DNA of 64,000 nt from Streptomyces drozdowiczii (GCF_026167665.1 NZ_CP098740.1:2852001-2916000); one strand, 5' to 3'. Shown: positions 34,586-43,824, counted from the first letter of the stretch. Notes: generated by a model not told the origin, from the letters alone. Program-made: numbers and translations.

Positions 34586-35037
34586 CACGCCTCCTCGGCG
34601 GCGCGCGCCACCAGCTTCGTCCAGGCGGTCACGACCAGCTCGCCGGACTCGTCGTGGACGTCACCGCGGACGTCCAGGATGTCGTTGCCCGCCATCGACT
34701 TCACGGCCTCGATGGTCGAGACGACCGACAGCCGGTCACCGGCGCGCACGGGGCGGACGTAGACGAACTTCTGGTCGCCGTGCACGACCCGGCTGTAGTC
34801 CAGGCCCAGCTGGGGGTCCTCGATGACCTGGCCGGCGGCCTTGAAAGTGATCGAGAACACGAAGGTCGGCGGCGCGATCACATCGGCGTGGCCGAGGGCC
34901 TTGGCGGCCTCGGGGTCGGTGTACGCGGGGTGGGCGTCGCCCACGGCCTCGGCGAACTCGCGGATCTTCTCCCGTCCGACCTCGTACGGCGCGGTGGGCG
35001 GATAGGTCCGTCCCACGAAGGACTGGTCGAGCGCCAT
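34585..35037 (-). CDS. MaoC-type dehydratase partner subunit (HadA type)
   Basis: 150 residues from MALDQSFVGRTYPPTAPYEV, preceded by AGGAGG. N-terminal MaoC (FAS1 dehydratase region) with KIREFAEAVGDAHPAYTDPE. The canonical GDxNPxH catalytic motif is not obvious, consistent with a structural or substrate-binding partner for the downstream HadB-type protein. It lies between rpmG and its partner, as in mycobacteria. Confidence 0.85.
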   Translation of the reverse strand: MALDQSFVGRTYPPTAPYEVGREKIREFAEAVGDAHPAYTDPEAAKALGHADVIAPPTFVFSITFKAAGQVIEDPQLGLDYSRVVHGDQKFVYVRPVRAGDRLSVVSTIEAVKSMAGNDILDVRGDVHDESGELVVTAWTKLVARAAEEA

Positions 35038-35123
35038 GAACTCGCAACCTCCTGATGAAAGAACGACTGGGCCGGCCTGTGGCGGCGTCCGGCACCATTC
35101 AACGCCAAACCCGCCGCACAACG

Positions 35124-35159
35124 ACACGAGGCCGCCCCCCGAAGGGGACGGCCTCGTGT
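35124..35159 (-). terminator. rpmG terminator
   Basis: An 11-bp outer stem (35124-35134 with 35149-35159) with a C-run/G-run inner extension, 12 bases after the rpmG stop. Confidence 0.8.
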
Positions 35160-35170
35160 ACGAGCCTGAT

Positions 35171-35335
35171 TCAGCGCGTTTCGCGGTGCGCGGTGTGCGA
35201 GTTGCAGCGCGGGCAGTGCTTCTTCATCTCAAGACGGTCCGGGTTGTTACGCCGGTTCTTCTTGGTGATGTAGTTCCGCTCCTTGCACTCCACGCAGGCC
35301 AGCGTGATCTTCGGGCGGACGTCGGTGGCAGCCAC
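35171..35335 (-). CDS. rpmG: 50S ribosomal protein L33
   Basis: 54 residues from GTG 35335 ([20 protein letters not shown]), with four cysteines in CVEC and CPRC (zinc-binding form) and the usual ending SHTAHRETR. Adjacent to two tRNA genes and upstream of the MaoC pair. The longer frame upstream is not coding. Confidence 0.97.
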
Positions 35336-35423
35336 GTGAGTGCTCCTTGGACGGACGATGGACGGATGAACGCAGAAAAGAGTAGCCGATCGAAGGACCG
35401 ACCCCACAATCGGCTACTTTTAG

Positions 35424-35496
35424 TAGCGGTGACCGGACTTGAACCGGTGACACAGCGATTATGAGCCGCTTGCTCTACCGACTGAGCTACACCGCT
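35424..35496 (-). tRNA. tRNA-Met (elongator, anticodon CAT)
   Basis: 73 nt. The acceptor pairs AGCGGTG with CACCGCT; the D-arm is AGCTCAGTCGGTAGAGC; the anticodon loop is CTCATAA; the T-loop is GGTTCAAGTCC. It starts with an A-T acceptor pair and lacks the three G-C pairs of an initiator anticodon stem, so elongator. CCA not encoded. Confidence 0.95.
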
Positions 35497-35540
35497 TTGA
35501 TGACTGGGCCCCCCGCCGAAGCGGGGTTTCCGATCACCAG

Positions 35541-35613
35541 AGCCCCAATGCGGAATCGAACCGCAGACCTTCTCCTTACCATGGAGACGCTCTACCGACT
35601 GAGCTATTGGGGC
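35541..35613 (-). tRNA. tRNA-Thr (anticodon GGT)
   Basis: 73 nt. The acceptor pairs GCCCCAA with TTGGGGC; the anticodon stem-loop is TCTCC-ATGGTAA-GGAGA; the T-loop is GGTTCGATTCC. It lies 44 bases upstream of tRNA-Met; a short TTCG-loop hairpin (35511-35526) separates them and may aid processing. Confidence 0.96.
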
Positions 35614-35827
35614 GAGCGATGAAGACATTACACGCTCGGTCGCCGATCGCCCAAATCCGTTTCGCGGGCCCCGGCCGACCCGGGCTCGTACCCCGCTCCG
35701 GGCGCCCGCACACCGCTGATCAGCAAGGCCGCACCGGTACGACTATTGCGCTCCTCCTCCGACCGGACCGCGCCCGCCCCTAGGCTCTACTCACTCTGCG
35801 TGATCTTGACCCCTTCCCAGGAGCACG

Positions 35828-37087
35828 ATGCCCGACAGCCAGCCGCAGCGGCCCGACGACCACGCGGCCGACGCCACCGGCGGCCCGGAGACCTCGGCCC
35901 TGACGCTCTGCGGCGCCCGCCTCACCGACGGCCGCGTCGTGGACGTACGGGTCTGCGGCGGCCGCATCGAGGCCGTCGGCACCGCGGGCAGCCTCACCGC
36001 CGCCCCCGGCGCCCGCGTCGACTTGCGCGGCCACCTCCTGCTCCCCGCGCCCGCCGAGCCGCACGCCCACAGCGACACCGCCCTCACCGCGGACGGCTCC
36101 GGCCCCGCGTCCGAGCGGCCCGAGGACGTCCAGCGGCGCGCCACGGAGGCCGCGCTGCTCCAGCTCGGCCACGGCGCGACGGCCCTGCGCTCACACGTAC
36201 GGATCGGCGGCCCCCCGGGCCTGGCCGCGCTCGAAGCCGTTCTCCAGGCCCGGCGCTCGCTGCGCGGCCTGGCCGACCTGACCCCGGTCGCCGTCCCCCG
36301 GCTGCTCACCGGCGTCGCCGGGGCGGGCAACCTGGCGATGCTCCGCGACGCGGTGAAGATGGGCGCCGGCGCGGTCGGCGGCCGCCCCGACCTCGACCCG
36401 GACCCGGCGGGATACGCGGAGGCCGTCCTCGAAGTCGCCGCCGAGCACGGCTGCCCCGTGGACCTGCACACGGACGGCGACGACCCCGCCCGCCTCGCCC
36501 GGTTCGCCGCGCTGGCGGGCGGAATGCGCCAGGAGGTCACCATCGGCCCCTGCGCCGGTCTCGCCCGCCTCCCCGCCGACGTCGCCGCCCGGGTGGCCGG
36601 GCAGCTGGCGGCGGCCGGGGTGAGCGTCACCTGCCTCCCCCAGGGCGGCTGCTGCGGTACGGAGCACCGGGGCGCCGCCCCCGTACGGCTGCTGCGCGAG
36701 GCCGGGGTGCGGGTCGCCGCGGGCGGTGGGGCGCTGCGCGATCCGGCCAACCCGGTGGGGCGCGGCGACCCGCTGGAGGCGGCGTTCCTGCTGGCCTCGC
36801 AGGGCGGGCTGCGCCCCGAGCACGCCTACGCGGCGGTGTCCGCCGAGGCGCGGCATGTGATGGGGCTCCCCGAGGTCCGCGTCGAGGCGGGCTTCCCGGC
36901 CGAGCTGCTCGCCGTACGCGGGGAAGGGCTGGCCGGGGCGCTGTCGCTGGCGTACAGCCGGATCGTGGTGCACCGGGGGCGGGTGGTGGCCCGGACCAGC
37001 GCGGTGCGCGAGTACTGCGATTCGGAGGCGGGCGGCGGGCCCGGTCTTCCCCGCCAGGGACGGCCGGAATCCACCGGCGGGCCGTGA
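35828..37087 (+). CDS. Amidohydrolase-family protein (cytosine-deaminase-like) with altered metal site
   Basis: 419 residues. The fold is marked by LLPAPAEPHAHSDTAL (the first HxH at residues about 76-80), LQLGHGATALRSHVR and VDLHTDGDD (a third histidine). Where cytosine-deaminase-like enzymes normally have a GHC histidine and a late GxD aspartate, this protein reads TIGPCAGLARLP and AAGGGALRDPANPVGRGDPL. Both expected ligands look substituted, so it may be inactive on classic substrates. No operon partner is obvious; an SDR-like gene follows 34 bases later. Confidence 0.72.
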   Translation: MPDSQPQRPDDHAADATGGPETSALTLCGARLTDGRVVDVRVCGGRIEAVGTAGSLTAAPGARVDLRGHLLLPAPAEPHAHSDTALTADGSGPASERPEDVQRRATEAALLQLGHGATALRSHVRIGGPPGLAALEAVLQARRSLRGLADLTPVAVPRLLTGVAGAGNLAMLRDAVKMGAGAVGGRPDLDPDPAGYAEAVLEVAAEHGCPVDLHTDGDDPARLARFAALAGGMRQEVTIGPCAGLARLPADVAARVAGQLAAAGVSVTCLPQGGCCGTEHRGAAPVRLLREAGVRVAAGGGALRDPANPVGRGDPLEAAFLLASQGGLRPEHAYAAVSAEARHVMGLPEVRVEAGFPAELLAVRGEGLAGALSLAYSRIVVHRGRVVARTSAVREYCDSEAGGGPGLPRQGRPESTGGP

Positions 37088-37121
37088 GCGGCGCGGCGCG
37101 CTCCGGCGTACCGTCGGTCGT

Positions 37122-37778
37122 ATGCGCATTGTCATCGCAGGTGGACATGGTCAGATCGCGCTGCGGCTGGAGCGGTTGCTCGCCGCGCGCGGGGATGAGG
37201 CGGCCGGCATCATCCGCAATCCCGGACAGAGCGACGACCTCAGGGCGGTGGGCGCCGAGCCCGTGGTGCTGGACCTGGAATCGGCCACGGTCGATCAGGT
37301 CGCCGAGGTGCTGCGGGGCGCCGACGCGGCGGTCTTCGCGGCCGGTGCGGGCCCCGACAGCGGTACGGCCCGCAAGGACACGGTGGACCGGGGTGCGGCG
37401 GTGCTCTTCGCGGACGCGGCGGAACGGGCGGGGGTGCGGCGTTACCTCGTGGTCTCCGCCATGGGCGCGGACCCGGACCACGCCGGGGACGAGGTGTTCG
37501 ACGTGTATCTGCGGGCCAAGGGCGCGGCGGACGCGGACGTGCGCTCCCGCCCGGCCCTGGACTGGACGATCCTGCGCCCCGGGATGCTCACCAACGACGC
37601 CGGCACCGGCCAGGTCCTCCTGGCCGCCTCCACGGGCCGGGGCCCGGTCCCCCGCGACGACGTGGCGGCGGCCCTGGTCGAACTCCTGGACACCCCGGCG
37701 ACGGCGGGCCTGACCCTGGAACTGATCTCGGGCAACGTGCCGTTGACGGTCGCGGTGAAGGACATCGCGGGCAACTGA
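37122..37778 (+). CDS. NAD(P)H-binding (SDR-a5-like) protein
   Basis: 218 residues beginning MRIVIAGGHGQIALRLERLL, a GxxGxxA-type nucleotide site at residues about 6-13. DWTILRPGMLTNDAGTG is typical of atypical extended SDR proteins (YwnB/NmrA-like). No YxxxK catalytic pair is evident. The substrate is unknown. A strong terminator follows. Confidence 0.8.
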   Translation: MRIVIAGGHGQIALRLERLLAARGDEAAGIIRNPGQSDDLRAVGAEPVVLDLESATVDQVAEVLRGADAAVFAAGAGPDSGTARKDTVDRGAAVLFADAAERAGVRRYLVVSAMGADPDHAGDEVFDVYLRAKGAADADVRSRPALDWTILRPGMLTNDAGTGQVLLAASTGRGPVPRDDVAAALVELLDTPATAGLTLELISGNVPLTVAVKDIAGN

Positions 37779-37791
37779 CCGCACGACGAAG

Positions 37792-37820
37792 AAGGCCCCC
37801 GTTCGAAGAACGGGGGCCTT
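37792..37820 (+). terminator. Intrinsic terminator after the SDR-like gene
   Basis: A 13-bp perfect stem (37792-37804 with 37808-37820), 14 bases after the stop. It lies 6 bases from the tRNA-Tyr 3' end and may also end that transcript on the other strand. Confidence 0.85.
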
Positions 37821-37825
37821 GCTTG

Positions 37826-37907
<82 letters not shown>

Positions 37908-38098
37908 AAGGGATGCCGCCTTCGAGTCCCGGTTTCCCGTGGCGCTCTCTGGCAACGACGTAAACAATACCTGATGACCGAGGGTGCTACGCCACCGGAT
38001 TGTTCGGAGGCCCGTGCGGTCTCGGGTGGCTAGGCTTTACGCGGCCGCTGCGCCAGGTACGCACTTTCCAGCACCCCCGATCCAAGGAGCCACACGTC

Positions 38099-38587
38099 AT
38101 GGCCGACTCCAGTTTCGACATCGTCTCGAAGGTCGAGCGGCAGGAGGTCGACAACGCCCTCAACCAGGCCGCCAAGGAGATCTCCACCCGTTACGACTTC
38201 AAGGGCACGGACGCGTCGATCGCGTGGTCCGGCGAGAAGATCCTGATGCAGGCGAACGGCGAGGAGCGGGTCAAGGCCATCCTCGACATCTTCCAGTCCA
38301 AGCTGATCAAGCGCGGGATCTCGCTGAAGTCGCTGGACGCCGGTGAGCCGCAGCTGTCCGGCAAGGAGTACAAGCTGTTCGCCTCGATCCAGGAGGGCAT
38401 CTCCCAGGAGAACGCCAAGAAGGTCGCGAAGATCATCCGCGACGAGGGTCCCAAGGGCGTCAAGGCCCAGGTCCAGGGCGAGGAGCTGCGGGTCACCTCG
38501 AAGAGCCGGGACGACCTCCAGGCCGTGCAGGCGCTGCTGAAGGCCCAGGACTTCGACTTCGACGTGCAGTTCGCGAACTACCGCTAG
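38099..38587 (+). CDS. YajQ-family nucleotide-binding protein
   Basis: 162 residues from [20 protein letters not shown]. Two ferredoxin-like repeats with the family motif [15 protein letters not shown] near residues 27-41 and the C-terminal [19 protein letters not shown]. Some YajQ proteins bind cyclic di-GMP and act as effectors; binding here is not shown. A clear ribosome site (AAGGAG) precedes the ATG. Confidence 0.94.
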   Translation: MADSSFDIVSKVERQEVDNALNQAAKEISTRYDFKGTDASIAWSGEKILMQANGEERVKAILDIFQSKLIKRGISLKSLDAGEPQLSGKEYKLFASIQEGISQENAKKVAKIIRDEGPKGVKAQVQGEELRVTSKSRDDLQAVQALLKAQDFDFDVQFANYR

Positions 38588-38733
38588 AGCGGGGTGGTCC
38601 GGGTGCGGAGGGCTTCGTTCCGTGCCCGGACTGCATGTCCGAATACCGCCGGTCTCGGCGGTTCGGGCGCAGCAGACTGGTCCATGGCGGCCGGCGTTCC
38701 GGCCGGTCGTACGGACGAGGAGAGGGACCGGTC

Positions 38734-39240
38734 ATGACCATGTACGCGACGGTCGACAGCCCGCTGGGTGAACTGCTGCTGGTCGGGGAAGAGGCCCCCG
38801 GAGCGGCGGGCGTCGCGCTCGTCTCGCTCTCCGTGCCCGGCCAGAAGGGCGGCACCGTCGTCCAGGACGGCTGGGTGTACGCGCCGGAGGCGTTCGCGGG
38901 GGTCGCCGCCCAGCTGCGGGAGTACTTCGAGGGGCGCAGGACGCGCTTCGACCTGGTGTACGCGCAGGGGCGGGGCACCGAGTTCCAGCGGCGGGTCTGG
39001 GACGCGCTGGAGGCCGTTCCGTACGGCGAGACGGTCTCGTACGGGCAGATCGCCGCGCGCGTCGGCGCGAGCGGTGCCGGGGTGCGGGCCGTGGGCACCG
39101 CGATCGGGCGCAATCCGCTGCTCGTCGTGCGGCCGTGCCACCGGGTGATCGGTGCGGACGGCGCGCTGCGCGGGTACGCGGGCGGTCTTGAGCGCAAGGA
39201 GCGGCTGCTGGGGCTCGAAGGGGCCCTGGCGGGGCGTTGA
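38734..39240 (+). CDS. ogt: Methylated-DNA--protein-cysteine methyltransferase
   Basis: 168 residues. The active-site PCHRV motif is near residues 131-135, preceded by GTEFQRRVWDALEAVPYGET and VRAVGTAIGRNPLLVV, the helix-turn-helix and Asn hinge of the family. It repairs O6-alkylguanine by irreversible methyl transfer to its own cysteine. A DNA-dealkylating AlkB gene starts 13 bases later, giving a two-gene alkylation-repair operon. Confidence 0.93.
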   Translation: MTMYATVDSPLGELLLVGEEAPGAAGVALVSLSVPGQKGGTVVQDGWVYAPEAFAGVAAQLREYFEGRRTRFDLVYAQGRGTEFQRRVWDALEAVPYGETVSYGQIAARVGASGAGVRAVGTAIGRNPLLVVRPCHRVIGADGALRGYAGGLERKERLLGLEGALAGR

Positions 39241-39253
39241 CGGGCGGCCGGTG

Positions 39254-39913
39254 ATGGACGGGCTCTTCCCCAGGTCGCGCGCCGTCATCGCGCCGGGGGC
39301 CGTGCATGTGCCCGACTGGCTGTCGCCGGAGCGGCAGCGGGAGTTGGTGGTGGCGTGCCGGGAGTGGGCGCGGGGGCCCGTGCCGCTGCGGCACACGGCG
39401 TTGCCGGGTGGCGGGGTCATGTCGGTGCGGACGGTGTGCCTCGGGTGGCACTGGCAGCCGTACCGCTATGCGCGTACCGCCGACGATGTGAACGGGGCTC
39501 CGGTGCTCCCGTTCCCCGGCTGGCTCGCGGAGTTGGGGCGGGCGGCGGTGGCGGAGGCGTACGGGCGGGGAGGCGGCTCGGAGGCGTACGCGCCGGATGC
39601 CGCGCTGGTCAACTTCTACGACGGCACGGCCCGGATGGGCATGCACCGGGATGCCGAGGAGCGGTCCGAGGCGCCCGTGGTGTCGCTCAGCATCGGGGAC
39701 ACATGCGTCTTCCGGTTCGGCAACACCGAGGGCCGGGGCAGGCCGTGGACGGACGTGGAGCTGGCGTCCGGGGATCTGTTCGTGTTCGGCGGGCCGTCGC
39801 GCCGGGCGTTCCACGGAGTGCCCTCGGTCCGGCCCGGCACCGCTCCCCCCGGCACGGGGATGAGCGGTGGCCGGCTCAATCTGACGCTGCGTGAAACGGG
39901 CCTGGACGGCTGA
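39254..39913 (+). CDS. alkB: AlkB-family Fe(II)/2-oxoglutarate-dependent DNA dealkylase
   Basis: 219 residues. The iron-binding HxD is in MGMHRDAEE (about residue 131) and the distal His in RRAFHGVP; the 2-oxoglutarate arginine region is GRLNLTLRET at the end. VNFYDGTARMGMHRD is strongly AlkB-like. It removes 1-methyladenine and 3-methylcytosine lesions. ATG 39254 is used; a GTG one codon earlier is possible. Coupled to ogt. Confidence 0.92.
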   Translation: MDGLFPRSRAVIAPGAVHVPDWLSPERQRELVVACREWARGPVPLRHTALPGGGVMSVRTVCLGWHWQPYRYARTADDVNGAPVLPFPGWLAELGRAAVAEAYGRGGGSEAYAPDAALVNFYDGTARMGMHRDAEERSEAPVVSLSIGDTCVFRFGNTEGRGRPWTDVELASGDLFVFGGPSRRAFHGVPSVRPGTAPPGTGMSGGRLNLTLRETGLDG

Positions 39914-39915
39914 CG

Positions 39916-40188
39916 TCAGCGGCGTTCGCGGGAGTTGCCGAAGAGCAGGCGGTAGGCGATCAGCAGGACCAGGGAGCCGCCGATGGCCGCGACCCAGGTC
40001 GCCGGGTCGAAGAAGTCCTTGGAGATCTCACGGTCCAGGAAGCGCGACGATATCCAGCCACCGAGGAACGCGCCGACGATCCCTATGAGCGTGGTGCCGA
40101 TCAGACCGCCGGGGTCGCGCCCCGGCAGCAGGATCTTGGCGATGACGCCCGCGACGAGCCCGAGAATGATCCAGCCGATAATGGTCAT
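39916..40188 (-). CDS. GlsB/YeaQ/YmgE-family membrane protein (second copy)
   Basis: 90 residues: MTIIGWIILGLVAGVIAKIL, then GRDPGGLIGTTLIGIVGAFL and a third hydrophobic segment. Same family as 4300-4569 and similar throughout its length. It ends 3 bases from the convergent alkB stop. The function in Streptomyces is unknown. Confidence 0.87.
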   Translation of the reverse strand: MTIIGWIILGLVAGVIAKILLPGRDPGGLIGTTLIGIVGAFLGGWISSRFLDREISKDFFDPATWVAAIGGSLVLLIAYRLLFGNSRERR

Positions 40189-40278
40189 GCGTGCGAACCT
40201 ACCCGTCCCTCTGTCCTGGAATCCAAGACGCCGGGGAGGGGCGGGCGGTTGCGTGCGGCGGCCTGCGGGCCGGGGGGC

Positions 40279-40671
40279 TTACCAGCCGGCGAACTGCTCG
40301 TCGGTGTCGACGATCTCCTTGCCGAACGGCATCAGGGACACCGGGATCAGCTTGAAGTTGGCGATGCCCAGGGGGATTCCGATGATCGTGAGGCACAGGG
40401 CGATGCCCGTGGTGATGTGACCGAGCGCCAGCCACCAGCCGGCGAGGATCAGCCACAGCACGTTGCCCACGCAGGACGCTCCACCGGCGTCCCGGCGGTC
40501 GACCACCCGGTGCCCGAAGGGCCACAGGGCGTAGACGCCGATCCGGAAGGCGGCCAGGCCGAAGGGGATGCCGATGATCGTGATGCAGAGCAGGACTCCC
40601 GCGAGCAGATAGCCGAGGAACATCCAGAATCCGCAGAGGACCAGCCAAATGACGTTCAGAATGGTTTTCAC
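40279..40671 (-). CDS. YccF domain-containing membrane protein
   Basis: 130 residues built of two repeats of the same hydrophobic module, [20 protein letters not shown] and [20 protein letters not shown], each followed by ITIIGIPFG or [12 protein letters not shown] start overlapping the HtpX stop by GTGA, so co-translated. The family function is not established. Confidence 0.85.
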   Translation of the reverse strand: MKTILNVIWLVLCGFWMFLGYLLAGVLLCITIIGIPFGLAAFRIGVYALWPFGHRVVDRRDAGGASCVGNVLWLILAGWWLALGHITTGIALCLTIIGIPLGIANFKLIPVSLMPFGKEIVDTDEQFAGW

Positions 40672-41531
40672 GGGCGAGGACCTGCCATCTGCTCGAGTCG
40701 GGCGATGCGCTCCGCCATCGGCGGGTGGGTCGAGAACATCTTGGACATCCCCTGCCCCGCGCGGAAGGGGTTGGCGATCATCATGTGGCTCGCGGTCTCG
40801 ATCTTCGGCTCCGGGGGCAGCGGGAGCTGCTGCGTCCCGGCCTCCAGCTTCCGGAGGGCACTGGCGAGGGCCAGCGGATCCCCGGTGAGCCGGGCGCCCG
40901 AGGCGTCCGCCTCGTACTCCCGGGAGCGGCTGACGGCCAGCTGGATGACGGACGCGGCGAGCGGGCCGAGGATCATGATCAGCAGCATGCCGAGGATGCC
41001 CGGGCCCTCGTCGTCGTTGGAGCGGCCGACCGGTATCAGCCAGGCGAAGTTGACCAGGAACATCACGACGGAGGCCAGCGCTCCGGCGACCGACGAGATG
41101 AGGATGTCCCGGTTGTAGACGTGGCTCAGCTCGTGGCCGAGGACGCCGCGCAGCTCGCGCTCGTCCAGCAGGCTCAGGATGCCCTCGGTGCAGCAGACCG
41201 CCGCGTTGCGCGGATTGCGGCCGGTCGCGAAGGCGTTGGGTGCCTGGGTCGGGGAGATGTAGAGCCGGGGCATGGGTTGGCGCGCCGAGGTGGAGAGCTC
41301 GCGGACCATGCGGTAGAGCTGGGGCGCCTCGAATTCGCTCACGGGGCGGGCGCGCATGGCCCGCAGCGCCAGCTTGTCGCTGTTCCAGTACGCGTACGCG
41401 TTGGTGCCGATCGCCACCAGGAGGGCGACGAGCAGCCCCGTACGGCCGAAGAAGCTGCCGATGACGATGATGAGTGCGGACAGGCCCCCGAGGAGTACGG
41501 CGGTCCTCAGCCCGTTGTGCCGGCGGTGCAC
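40668..41531 (-). CDS. htpX: Membrane zinc metalloprotease HtpX (M48)
   Basis: 287 residues. Two N-terminal membrane segments ([35 protein letters not shown]), the zinc site HELSH near residue 133, a second membrane pair, and the third ligand glutamate in [17 protein letters not shown]. It degrades misfolded membrane proteins. GTG start. Coupled to the YccF gene. Confidence 0.93.
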   Translation of the reverse strand: MHRRHNGLRTAVLLGGLSALIIVIGSFFGRTGLLVALLVAIGTNAYAYWNSDKLALRAMRARPVSEFEAPQLYRMVRELSTSARQPMPRLYISPTQAPNAFATGRNPRNAAVCCTEGILSLLDERELRGVLGHELSHVYNRDILISSVAGALASVVMFLVNFAWLIPVGRSNDDEGPGILGMLLIMILGPLAASVIQLAVSRSREYEADASGARLTGDPLALASALRKLEAGTQQLPLPPEPKIETASHMMIANPFRAGQGMSKMFSTHPPMAERIARLEQMAGPRP

Positions 41532-41650
41532 GGTACGCCCTCCAAATCGTGCAGCAGGGGAGCCCTTGGCGGGTGGGGCCCCACCGCTCAGTGGAGCCTC
41601 CCGTACTGGTCAACGCCAGGCGAAGGATGCGAGTTCCCTGGTGCGGACGG

Positions 41651-41707
41651 CCGGACGGCCCAGGCCGGACCCGCTGTACGCGTGGGACCGGGCTCTGGGC
41701 CGTCCGG
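41651..41707 (-). terminator. mscL terminator
   Basis: A 12-bp perfect stem (41651-41662 with 41696-41707) with a long loop that can itself fold, 19 bases after the mscL stop. Confidence 0.6.
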
Positions 41708-41725
41708 GTGGAGGTGTGGCCGTGC

Positions 41726-42190
41726 TCAGCGCTGGACGGGGAGCTTGGCCAGCTCCAGGGCCGCCGGGTCGGGCTCGACCTCGCTGGTGCAGTGGGCGCA
41801 GCGGGAGGCGATGGCCGGGATCTCGGTGTAGCAGCGGGGGCAGTCGCGCAGGGCGGCCTTGATGTCGACCGGCTCGTCGGCCTTCTTGGCGGTGAAGCGG
41901 TCCTGGACCTTGGCCATCGGCATGACGACGCAGAAGTAGAGGACCGCGGCGGTGATGAGGAAGGCGATCGCGGCGCTGAGGAACAGGCCGTACGGGAAGT
42001 CCACGCCGTCGACGTCGAAGTGCGCCTTGCTGAAGTCGCCGGTGCCGCGGGTGAAGACGCCGATGAGCGGCACGATGAAGGCGTTGCTGAATCCGGTGAC
42101 GACCGCGGTGAACGCGGCTCCGACGGCGAGACCGACCGCCATGGAGATGACGTTCCCGCGCAGGATGAAGTCCTTGAACCCGCTCAGCAC
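41726..42190 (-). CDS. mscL: Large-conductance mechanosensitive channel with C-terminal zinc-ribbon-like tail
   Basis: 154 residues from GTG 42190. It begins VLSGFKDFILRGNVISMAVG, the conserved MscL N-terminus, with TM1 at AVGLAVGAAFTAVVTGFSNA and TM2 at LFLSAAIAFLITAAVLYFCV. The C-terminus adds CPRCYTEIPAIASRCAHC, four cysteines in a zinc-ribbon pattern that E. coli MscL lacks. It opens under hypo-osmotic membrane tension. Confidence 0.93.
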   Translation of the reverse strand: MLSGFKDFILRGNVISMAVGLAVGAAFTAVVTGFSNAFIVPLIGVFTRGTGDFSKAHFDVDGVDFPYGLFLSAAIAFLITAAVLYFCVVMPMAKVQDRFTAKKADEPVDIKAALRDCPRCYTEIPAIASRCAHCTSEVEPDPAALELAKLPVQR

Positions 42191-42306
42191 TGCTCTGGCT
42201 CCTTGTGGTGTTGAGAACGTCGTACGCGTTCCAAGCCATCGACCTTGCCCTGTGCGGGCGGCCGGGGGCAAGCCGATCTTGTCACCTTTCGAACAGGTGA
42301 ACGAGA

Positions 42307-43824
42307 TCAGAAGAGATTGACGGCGGCGAATCTCAGGACGGTCTGTGGGGCGCCCGACAGGACGACTCCGGCGGCCGCGGTGAGGACGATCGCCGCGGTC
42401 AGGGGCGCCGGGACCCGGTGCCGTACGGCGGGCTGCGCCTCTTCCCCGTCCGCGGGCGCCCGGAACAGGGCGGCCGTCCACTGGAGGTAGTAGTACAGGG
42501 CGACGACGACGTTGACGGCCATCACGACGGCGAGCCAGCCCAGGCCCGCGTCGACGGCCGCCGAGAACACCGTGACCTTGGCGAAGAGCCCGATGATCCC
42601 CGGCGGCAGCCCGGCCAGGCAGAGCAGGAAGAACGCCAGCGCGAGGGCGGCCAGGGGCCGGGTGGCGTACAGGCCGCGGTAGTCGTCAAGACGGTTGCCC
42701 GGGCGGGTACGGGCGACCAGGGCGGCCACCGCGAACGCACCGAGGTTCACGACGGCGTACATCAGGGCGTACGCGACGGTGGAGCCGATCCTGCGCTCCC
42801 CCGCGTACGCGGCGGCGGCCACGGGGACGAGCAGGTACCCGGCCTGGGCGACGGAGGACCAGGCGAGCAGGCGTACGGCGCTGCGCGCGCGGGAAGCGCT
42901 CTGGCGCAGCGCGGCGACGTTGCCGACGGTCATCGTGAGCGCGGCCAGGACCGCGAGGGCGGGGCCCCACACGTCCGCGTAGGCCGGGAAGGCGATCACG
43001 GTGACGAGGATGAGGCCGGTGAAGCCGACCGCCTTGCCGACGACCGAGAGGTAGGCGGCGATGGGCAGCGGGGCGCCGACATAGGTGTCGGGCACCCAGA
43101 AGTGGAAGGGCGCGGCGGCCGTCTTGAAGGCGAAGCCGACCAGCGTCAGCGCGACGCCCGCCCCGGCGAGGGTGGAGAGCCGGGGGTCGACGTGGCCGAG
43201 CCGGCCGGCCAGCTCCGTGAGGTGCAGCGTGCCGGTGGCCGCGTAGACGAAGCTGACGCCGAGGAGCATCACGGCGGTGGCGGTCACGGAGGACAGGAAG
43301 AACTTCAGCGCGGCCTCGGAGGAGCGCCGGTCGCCGCGCTTGATGCCGACGAGGGCGAACGCGGGCAGCGAGGCGACTTCGAGGGCGATGACCAGCGTGG
43401 CGAGGTCCCGGGACGCGGGCAGGAGCGCGGCGCCGGCGGCGGACGAGAGCAGCAGGAACCAGAACTCGCCGGCCGGGAGCTTGCGGATGTCGCCGAGGGA
43501 GAGCAGCGCGGTGAGCAGCGCGCCGCCGAGCACAAGGGCCTGGATGACCAGGGTGAAGTGGTCGGCGGTGTAGCTGCACGCGTGGCTGCCGGTGGTGAGG
43601 CAGAAGGTGGAGCGGTCGCCGTCGTGGAGCGGGAGGATCAGGGCGAGCGAGGCGACGAGTCCGGCGACGGCCCCGTAGCCGAGGAGCGGTTTGCGGGCCT
43701 CGGTGACGAAGAGGTCGGCGACCAGGACGACGAGGGCGACGGCCGCGGCGGTGAGCGGGGGCGCGATGGCGAGCCAGTCGACGGACTGGACGAGGCTGGT
43801 GGCGCTCTCGGCCGCTGTGGTCAC
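42307..43824 (-). CDS. nuoN: NADH-quinone oxidoreductase subunit N-like proton channel
   Basis: 505 residues, about 14 membrane helices. Conserved residues in LVIALEVASLPAFALVGIKR and FKTAAAPFHFWVPDTYVGAP (antiporter-like core). GTG start overlaps the nuoM stop (GTGA). It is the last gene of the operon. Confidence 0.92.
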   Translation of the reverse strand: MTTAAESATSLVQSVDWLAIAPPLTAAAVALVVLVADLFVTEARKPLLGYGAVAGLVASLALILPLHDGDRSTFCLTTGSHACSYTADHFTLVIQALVLGGALLTALLSLGDIRKLPAGEFWFLLLSSAAGAALLPASRDLATLVIALEVASLPAFALVGIKRGDRRSSEAALKFFLSSVTATAVMLLGVSFVYAATGTLHLTELAGRLGHVDPRLSTLAGAGVALTLVGFAFKTAAAPFHFWVPDTYVGAPLPIAAYLSVVGKAVGFTGLILVTVIAFPAYADVWGPALAVLAALTMTVGNVAALRQSASRARSAVRLLAWSSVAQAGYLLVPVAAAAYAGERRIGSTVAYALMYAVVNLGAFAVAALVARTRPGNRLDDYRGLYATRPLAALALAFFLLCLAGLPPGIIGLFAKVTVFSAAVDAGLGWLAVVMAVNVVVALYYYLQWTAALFRAPADGEEAQPAVRHRVPAPLTAAIVLTAAAGVVLSGAPQTVLRFAAVNLF

